From Maea johnstoni (Eukaryota > Annelida > Polychaeta > Spionida > Magelonidae): a stretch of DNA of 64,000 bases. Every line of letters begins with the position of its first letter. Positions within the stretch are counted from its first letter, which is position 1. Positions 52,501 to 64,000 of the stretch are shown here, one piece after another. Both the position numbers and the translations under genes were made by a program. The DNA lies in the NCBI GenBank assembly GCA_963942565.1, contig OZ012686.1:14189214-14253213 (forward strand). Reading direction: 5' to 3'. Under the pieces are notes generated by a model. That model made no database searches. It was not told the DNA's origin and saw nothing but the letters and a program-made list of their open reading frames with translations.

Positions 52501-54562
52501 GTCTAATGTTAAAGTGGCTGGTTGACCGTTTGACACATCGTGGAGTAGGCAATATTGGTGGATTGCTGATGGCTGTTGGCTTTTTTACATCCGGATTTGC
52601 AGAACACATAGCTCATGTCTATATATCCTACTCAATAGCAGGTAAACAAGTGATATCCCTTTATATACACGTTACCTCTTCTAAATGCCAATACATTTTC
52701 TTGGTATTGAGCATTGACTCTTTGGCTTCGGTATACATTTATCGGCTCCCAAAAAATTCAAATTTCAAACCTTCAGTTAGAGTGTTTGCACCAAAGTTTC
52801 AGAGCTGATGACAGGTAGAGGAGACATATGGACATTCCCTTCGGATGCAGCTATTATGCAGATATATTTGTGTACCTTGTTGTGCGATGAACTGCTTAGG
52901 GAATGTGATTTAACATCAACTAGGATCTCCATACTCACATAAGAAAATCCTCAAGCAATAATTTAAGACAAAGTTGAATTTCATCAGAACTTGATCTTCT
53001 AATCCATATTAAAAATATTATTTCAATTCAAGGCCCAGATTTTGGAGCGTTTGATCTAATTGGATTGAATTATGTTTTCAGGTATTGGCTTGATTTGTAC
53101 ACACGGAGCTTTTTCTGCCATCGTTCCCTTGTACTTCGAAGATCTACAGTATTTTGTTCTCGGTGCTCAAGGCTTTGGAACGGCTGTGGGAATGATGATC
53201 ACCCCATTTTCCATGAAAGCTTTACTAGATATGTATGGTTACACTGGTGCAAGCATATGTACAGCAGCCATTTGCCTTCAAATATGTGTGTGTGGTGCCC
53301 TCTTGAGACCAGCATGGAAACCAAACGAAAATATCAAGGATCATTCAGAGCAGTGTGCAACTTTGGAAAATAACATCAGACCAATCTCTTATATCAGTAT
53401 GGAACACAAAGATGGCAAGACCAACCATGGCTTCGCCATTGCAAGGCTGTCAACTTCATCTGAAAGCTGCACCAACAAAACGCCAGATTCTACTAATACA
53501 CATAAGGACTCTGATGCAGCTCCTGCTACGGCATGTAGGTTCCCAACACTAGCAATGTTGGGTAACCTTACATTTGTACATTCTGCATTTGGTATATTAT
53601 CCTGCTCAATAGTCCTTTCAACCTTTGATACTCTCCTGTATTCACTTGCAATGGAGCGGGGAATCCCACATGATGATACTCTCCAATTCCTTACGTATGT
53701 GGCCATTGCAGATCTCATTTGCAGACCTTCAATAGGTACCATGATTGACATTCCAAGATTGAAGCCTTTTGCTGGATACATCTACGCCTTGTTTATCATA
53801 ATCAGTGGGTTATCTAATGCTCTTCTATGGTTTGCTACCAGCTTGCCTTGGTTTATAATCCTAGGTTCAATTTATCAGGCTGTAAAAGGAACACTAATGG
53901 CACAGATACCTGGGCTAATGATCCATCTCTTTGGGATGGAAAGACTTCTTCCCAGTCTTGGAATGTCATTTGTATTCGTGGGCGTAGGAATGCTAATTGG
54001 ACCATTTCTAGCTGGTAAGTTGTATGTGTATCTTGGGTTTCAGAATTAAAAAAGGATGGCCATTCAAGTTATATAGCAACTGAACAAATTTCATAAATTT
54101 TCATAAAAGTAAAAGACACTTTTAATGCCACTTGTTAGAAATGTCTAAATTATAATGTTCAAGTAGTGTTGAGTTGTTTTAGATGACAAGATAAACTTCT
54201 TCATTGCCTTTCATATCACAGTCGTTCTTATTAAACGCAATACTTTTGCATTTTTGAGAGACTGCTGTAAATATTTGACATTTGATTTCATCAAAATATT
54301 TTACCTTAACATAAATGCTCATTTTAATTGTTTTGCAAATTACGTTGAAGCTTTTTATTTTACAAGAAATTACGTCATCAATAATCTCTTATCTTTTACC
54401 ATTACAGGTGCAATGACTGACACTTTCGATACATACGGAGCAGGGTTTGCCCTGAATGGAAGTATTGGAATTTTAGGTGGCAGTCTTTTGGTACTCCGTT
54501 TACTGTGTAGGAATAATATAGCTAAACAGACATATACTATACCAAATCCAACTAACGCATGA
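52501..54562 (+). CDS. Monocarboxylate transporter-like MFS gene D, exon 1 lost in gap
   Basis: Exons 52501-52641, 53082-54014 and 54408-54562, with the same borders and phases as A and C. Exon 1 is not assembled and probably lies in the N run, so intron 1 is at least 4.5 kb. The coding part is fully open and very close to gene A: GGLLMAVGFFTSGF, CVCGALLRP, TM8 DLICRPSIG, MERLLPSLGM. In the last exon the usual AMTDRFGTYGAG reads AMTDTFDTYGAG, so a charged Arg and a Gly at the start of TM12 are changed. The end is PNPTNA then TGA, the ancestral form that gene A lost. Exon 2's acceptor is TTTTAAG, as in A. The substrate is unknown. Confidence 0.85.
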
Positions 54563-56290
54563 ATTTAGCTAGAACCAAGAGAGCAGTGCCATGTTTATCA
54601 TTGCCCACCAAATATTGTAAGATTTGCCAATCTTTATACAAAATAAGATGTTCAATAGGCTTGTATTTGCACCAAATAGGGTGAAATTTACATGTGGAAC
54701 ATATGCTATCATAATGGCAACCGTATACATATATGCATTATTATAGAACACATTTAAAAAAACACTTTTGTTTTACTCATGCTTAAACAATGAAAAGCTA
54801 TAACAATTGTATATATTCCTATATTCCATATCTAATACAGGGGTTGTGACTGTTATATATTAATTTAAGAAATCATGAATTACTTCTTCATAACAAGTAG
54901 CTCAAAGAAGTGTTTCAGGTTTTAGATAATTGATCCATTTTATTTATTCCATTTGATGAAATATCCATTGAGTTTAGCATTTATGATGGAATGACCTTGT
55001 TTTAAAAGGAATTTGGTCATTTTCGTCTAGAAGATGATGATTTTGAATATATTGATAATAAATCAGTCTGATCTGCAGCCATGATGGGGTAGCACTGATA
55101 TTCCTATGAAATACATGTACAATAAAATGTATACATGACCATACATTCCACATTTTCAATGCTGGACTGGGTTGCTGCTAGGAATCTTGCATAATTTCTT
55201 CCTTAAGAATACTTAAATAGAAGTAAAGAGTTTATTCATTACATCTATTATGTATTATTCATTATATCTGTTATATATCTTCATTATTGTTGGAATGACC
55301 CTGTTTTAGCGAAATCACCCTTTCCTAGAAATAAAAGACTTAGATACAAAACCACTTACGAATCAAATGCTATGTAGTACCATTGCAAGTGTTTCCTATT
55401 AGTACACATCTAAATAATCGTATTGAAGTCTTTGTGTGAAGGAAACAAAATTTTAAAAAATTAGAACGATTCTATGTCTTATCTACAATATAATGTGGGA
55501 TTCCTTGTGTCTCTAGGATGCTTGCTATTTGTTTTATATATCAAAGCCAATCCATTCAAAGAAAACATATATTATTTTTAACCAATATGGATAACATAAG
55601 TTGGTGATTATGTAAATCATGCTTATGTTTTTAAAGAATAAAGAAGTTAGGTCTATCTAAGTTGGTAGCTGAATGCATCTTTAATTGGCTACTCTTCAGA
55701 TAGATGTCGCCTGTGTATGATAACACACATTCTCTCTTTTCCCCCTATTCAAAACATTATTTCTTATCTTTCAATACGTAGGCATAGCATATTAGAGTTT
55801 GATATAACGTACACTTATAAATATTGTTTAGTGTAGCATATATAGCATCTAAAACTTTAATAGAGCCCTCTATGGTAAGGAAAGGGAAAGTCAATACTAT
55901 TCCTGTCTGGAGCTGTATGCAGTTAGCTATTTTTCATATAGGTGTCGCCTGTGTATGGGATACTTTCACCCTAGAGTAAACATGGGTGTTTCTTCACATG
56001 ATTCTTTCTAACCCATAAACTCCACTAATGTCTTCCTCCATCACAGAAGAACATGTAAATATTACTCATTCTATAAAGCTTCATCTTGCATAACACGTTT
56101 CATTCCGAAACAAGATGCTTAGTAAGTGTTCTGAATATTTGAATATGTGTTTGGTAGTTTGTTATGAATGACGTTTCCTTTAACAGTTTTGCACGATGGG
56201 ATAGAAGTATAGAACAGAAATGTAGGATTAATTAAGTACCCATCTTTGGAAGCAAAGAAACAAAACAGATTTAACAGCAAATAGGATGTT
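54563..56290. other. 3' flank of gene D
   Basis: Collinear with the flanks of C and A and without the insertions found in C. It is the best view of the undisturbed flank. AATAAA occurs near 55131. No gene is seen. Confidence 0.7.
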
Positions 56291-56308
56291 CAATGTATGT
56301 ATTTGTAT

Positions 56309-56310
56309 GC

Positions 56311-56344
<34 letters not shown>

Positions 56345-56490
56345 ATACATACATACATACATACATACATACATACATACATGCACATAAAAATGCATAT
56401 CTATCTAGCTATCTATCTCTACCCATCTATCTATGTGTGTGTGTGTATGTGTGTTTGTGTGCATATATGTGTGTATATGTGTGAGTATTC
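56309..56490. repeat. Compound microsatellite
   Basis: (TA)n, then (CATA)n, then (TCTA)n-like and (GTGT)n text in a row. Confidence 0.9.
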
Positions 56491-56499
56491 AACACGAAC

Positions 56500-60090
<3,591 letters not shown>

Positions 60091-60524
60091 TTCCAATTTA
60101 ACCTTATATAACTGGCTTATCACATTTTAACATTCTTTCTTGAACTCCCTCTCGAATTGATTTTGAGAAAAAAAATCTTCCTAAAACAGAAAAAGTAGCC
60201 TCATATTCGAAAGTAATTTTTCACATCATGACGACATATTTTGGTAGGATCCCCAAGCGTGAATGGGTTAAGTTCAGCTCAGGACAGTACAGAAATGATA
60301 ATAAATAAAAAGAAAAAAAAGAAACGTATCATTTACAGACCACCTTTGCTGTATGACATCACGAGTATATACTTACTGACGATACTTGATCATCTTACCT
60401 AATAGCGGGTGCCGTCTTTAAGACAGCGTTCACGGTCATAGTGACATTTATCTGAAGAACAAAAGAAAGCGAGAAAAACATAAGATTATGTGCTTACGTG
60501 ATCAATCAAAGTGACAGGTACTAG

Positions 60525-60794
60525 CAATTGCTCCACTTACTTGGAAAGTGTCATAGCGTGTCAGGTGGATCTGTTCCCAGCAATTTGGAGGATTTGCTAG
60601 GCCGTTTAGCGTTATTCAATCCAACTGCCACTTTATCACAACTTGGGCTATTTGTCCGTTTATGGCGAAGCACGAAAGAACAATATAAAGATGTGAATAC
60701 AAGTACTAGGTGGACCATAATGGCAGTCATTATCTACTTGTTTAAAGTGACACCTCACTGTTTAATGATGGCAAAGTGGGCATCGTCCTGGTGA
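60525..60794 (+). CDS. Unidentified 90-codon open frame, possibly an exon
   Basis: Open from CAA at 60525 (directly after an AG) to a stop at 60794. The product has a plausible make-up: SNLEDLLGRLALFNPTATLS, a basic stretch (RLWRSTKEQYKDV), then a hydrophobic segment (IMAVIIYLFKV). The alternation faintly recalls a membrane segment pair of XK-related proteins, but I would not assign it. No partner exon is seen. It could also be unannotated repeat DNA. Confidence 0.25.
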   Translation, partial: QLLHLLGKCHSVSGGSVPSNLEDLLGRLALFNPTATLSQLGLFVRLWRSTKEQYKDVNTSTRWTIMAVIIYLFKVTPHCLMMAKWASSW

Positions 60795-61323
60795 TATATG
60801 GAATTGTTTACAGTTTTAATGACACTGGTAGAACCATTTTATGTTCCACGTCCTTGCAGTTGAGGAAAGGACCCCATACATTTTTTAGCGGATGGCAGTT
60901 AAGTAACCTATAATTAAACACTCAGTTTCGCCTTGACACCATTTATCTATCATTTACACGTGTTATTGGATTTTTTTCAAGAACGGCAAATCTCAATCCC
61001 ACCAAACTCAGAGTTGCTGTTTCTTTAGCAGGAAAAGTGTACAGCTCTCTCCATGTGTCATCCTTAGTTTAAAACTGTACTTAAGATGATCTGATTTTAA
61101 ACCCGCATACACAATTTAGGGGTTTAGGATTTTATTGTATGTATATATCACTACCTGTCTGTGTTTTTCTTCTTTAGCATTTGTTATATGCTTAACTATA
61201 TGTCTGTATTTTCTTATTTTTCTTTGTGTTCCAACAGTAAGAAATGACATGCTTGTACCTGGAAAAACCTACATGCAACCCAATACCCCATCAATATTGT
61301 GTTGCCCATTGCAACATGGGTGA

Positions 61324-63680
61324 TAAGCTCAATATGTTCTATAAATGCCAGAGGCCTGAGACAGGTTAATAAGCGTCAGGACACATTTGACCTAGAAAAA
61401 AGTAGGGAAGTGGGGATCCTATGCTTACAGGAAACTCACCTAATATAAACGGATTTTAACACTTTAAAGAATGAGTTAAATGCTAAAGTTCTTATCAGTA
61501 AGACCAAGACGAATGCAGCTAGAGTATGGATTATGATCAACAACTCTTTTGAATATACTCTCTACGATATTCATAAGGATGTCAATGGTCGTCACATCAT
61601 CATTTATCTTAAAATTCCAGATATTACTTTTGTTTTCCCTGAGACACATCTATCCCACTAACAGCGATGACCCACATTTCTTCTGATCTATGCAAACAAA
61701 ATACTCAATTAATATGGACAGGAATGTTCCTTTAACTTTAACAGATACTTATAACTATAATCATGTAAGAACTATAAAGGCAAATTCTGAAATCTGCAGT
61801 ATGATGGACTAGGAAGATCTTGATATCTGTCGATTACAAAATGTTTAAGGTAAACAGTTTACCTAAAGCACTAGATCCCCTTATAAATTATCGCACTGGG
61901 ATTACTTTCTTATTTCTGAGAAATTGTTAGCATTTGCACCTAGAACAAAATTTTACCCTCATATAGAGGTGATAACAATACAATAAGTTTAGAATTAAGA
62001 AATACAAAATAACCTCTTGGAGATGAACCATTCTTTACTTAAAGAGGACCCTCTTAGGCAATTGGTCATAGACGAAATTCAAACAGCAAAAGCAACATAT
62101 GCTTGCAGGTCATATTCACCCAACTATGTATAGTTTTGTAATGAGGAAAACCTTGAACTAATCATCAATGGCGGCCTTTTTCTTGGAACCTTACTTTTTT
62201 CTAAAAAGAACATAACAAAGAGAGGAATATTGAGGACAGAAATATTTCATAACAATGGATAACGTGAAAACAATAGAAATGAAGATAATACCTTATTGTT
62301 GGAAACCCTCAGACTAAGCTCCCAAAGATACGAGACTATACTTAAAGGTGCTCAAGTAAGATCATGAGCCATTATGTGTTGAGAGGAGGAAAACCCTCAA
62401 AATATTTCCTGTCCCATGAAAAGTACAATAATGTGAGTAAAAGAATACTTGAATTAAAACTCAAAGATAGGTCTCTGATAAATTAAACTGAAGCAGTTGT
62501 AGAGGAACAAAAGGTATTTTATGAATAACTCTATACGCAACCGATTCTGCCAAGGGACTAGAGAATAGTAGATACGAACATGTTTAAGTACTTTACTATT
62601 CTTAGGCAATTTAGAAGAACAACTTGACTCTGATATTGATATTCTATCATTAGAAAATTGAGAGAAACAGGAAAAACATGGCCCCAGGCCAATGTACATA
62701 CCAATGAGTTTTTAAACGTCTTTAAAACAGAACTGGTTATTTGGATATTTCAAGTCATTAAACATTACATTAAAGACCATTGTATACCTACTTTTGTCTG
62801 AACTGGTACTATAACTTGCATACCCAAAGCAAGTAAAATGGGGAATACTCTGAAGAACTGGAGGCCATTAACTATCCTGAATTAGTGTAAAGAAAATTTT
62901 CATTATGACAAAGATTAAAGAAGAAACTAGATAAACTCATCTGTTCTGATCAGAGACGTTTTATAGCTGGGCATTACATAGGGGAAAACATTAGGCAGAT
63001 TTTTGATGTTTTGAGGAGATACTTAAACGGCTTGCTGGTCGTTTACTTCTCTAAAGACTTTAATACGATGATCATTTGTATCTAAAAGTTTAATCTTGTA
63101 GAGAACATAATCAACATGGTGAACTTCAAATAACTCAACTTCCAAAATTGAACGAAATGGTTATTTCTCACCTCCATGCACTGAGGTTTATCAGAATTAT
63201 CACAGTATGCTGATGACACCAACCTGTTCCTCAAAGGAGATGTCCAGACATTTTCTGATAGTTCAGGGCGATGTCTGGTTTAGATATAAATGTGAAGAAA
63301 ACTAAGGTTATCTTGAGAAGTATGGCCAGCAGATCCAGGAAATTGACAGTTTGGTCTTAGGTGGACCTCTACAATTTAAATTTGGTATTGTCTTTGACTC
63401 AAAAGATACTTATTACAGACAACAACATGTGAAATGAAATCAATGACTGGACTTAAATTACAAGGACTTGGGTTGCTAGGTCTTAACCATTATATGGAAA
63501 GGTTACTGTTGTTAAGAGTCCAGTTTTGACAATGATAATCCACCTTCTTCTGGCTCTACCATGCCTCAGTGAATTGGGCCGAAACGAATGATCTGTTACC
63601 TACTTTTCTAGGTCTATGGCATCGAATTTATGATGACATGACACATATGAAATAGAATGATATTCTCAAAAATCACTTGC
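61324..63680 (+). mobile_element. Decayed L1/Tx1-like LINE
   Basis: Endonuclease start: SINARGLRQVNKRQDTFDLE and then GILCLQETHL near 61340-61445. Reverse transcriptase pieces: a near-match to NWRPLTILN near 62860, DQRRF..GHYIGENIRQIFDV-like text near 62950-63010, YADDTNLFLKGD near 63208-63243 (the catalytic YADD), and later GGPLQFKFGIVF near 63360. The pieces lie in different frames with many stops, so it is long dead. The NARGL/LQETHL endonuclease and the NWRP..GENIR RT pattern are typical of L1/Tx1-like elements. The 5' start is unclear; the 3' end fades before the (TA)n tract at 63807. Confidence 0.75.
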
Positions 63681-63802
63681 ATTAGAGTATATTTGTCTAT
63701 GAATAACTGTTGGTCACCATCTTTTCTCTTTATTTTTGCTATATGAATTTACACATTTACACAAATTATATAGTCCACTTCCATGTAGACAAAGCAAATG
63801 CT

Positions 63803-63806
<4 letters not shown>

Positions 63807-63895
<89 letters not shown>
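63807..63895. repeat. (TA)n microsatellite
   Basis: About 44 TA units near the window end; nothing recognisable follows it. Confidence 0.95.
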
Positions 63896-63898
<3 letters not shown>

Positions 63899-64000
63899 TC
63901 AATGTGTCGACAATAACGAATTCAAATAATCACACGTACGTTACTGGCTAGTTTATCCCAATTAAATATATGAGGTTGTTTACCACGAACTACATCTAGA

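Overview
The window is nuclear DNA of an animal, most likely a marine invertebrate. Genes are split by GT-AG introns. The DNA is AT-rich and full of long (TA)n tracts, and it holds a Polinton, a Kolobok-type DNA transposon, LINE relics (one L1/Tx1-like), foldback elements and GGTCA-rich satellite-like repeats. I cannot name a species from sequence alone.

The host backbone is a head-to-tail plus-strand array of four paralogous monocarboxylate-transporter-like genes (MCT/SLC16 branch of the major facilitator superfamily). I call them A (2471-4602, first exon left of the window), B (19683-24285), C (25913-41425) and D (52501-54562, first exon not in the assembled sequence). All share the same exon plan: exon 1 (~190 bp), exon 2 (141 bp), exon 3 (930-933 bp) and a short last exon, with identical intron phases. 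Introns and flanking DNA are also alike, so the duplicated unit included 5' flank, gene and 3' flank. A, C and D are close relatives; B is more diverged and has a 2-bp length change in exon 1. Gene C reads as a complete 471-residue protein.

Between A and B, on the minus strand, lies a separate host gene (15597-17127) with a PAN/Apple-like exon spliced in phase to an exon for an all-beta extracellular-type domain.

Mobile elements explain most length differences between the copies, and empty sites in the paralogues prove several insertions. A 9.3-kb broken Polinton (4558-13896) sits exactly before the stop codon of gene A, with a 6-bp target duplication, and gives A a new 14-residue tail. A Kolobok-like transposon with TTAA target sites is nested inside it. 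Intron 1 of C holds a 12.3-kb TIR-bounded insertion with a TAA duplication (26803-39108); inside that are an exactly doubled LINE segment and a field of GGTCA repeats. Intron 1 of D holds a 2.1-kb TIR element (49311-51401), which in turn carries a 656-bp foldback built of about 27 self-complementary EcoRI-containing monomers. A 3.7-kb foldback (43704-47425) and a 200-N assembly gap lie just upstream of D, where its exon 1 should be.

The right end (56.3-64 kb) has no gene I can identify with confidence, only an unidentified 90-codon frame and a decayed L1/Tx1-like LINE.
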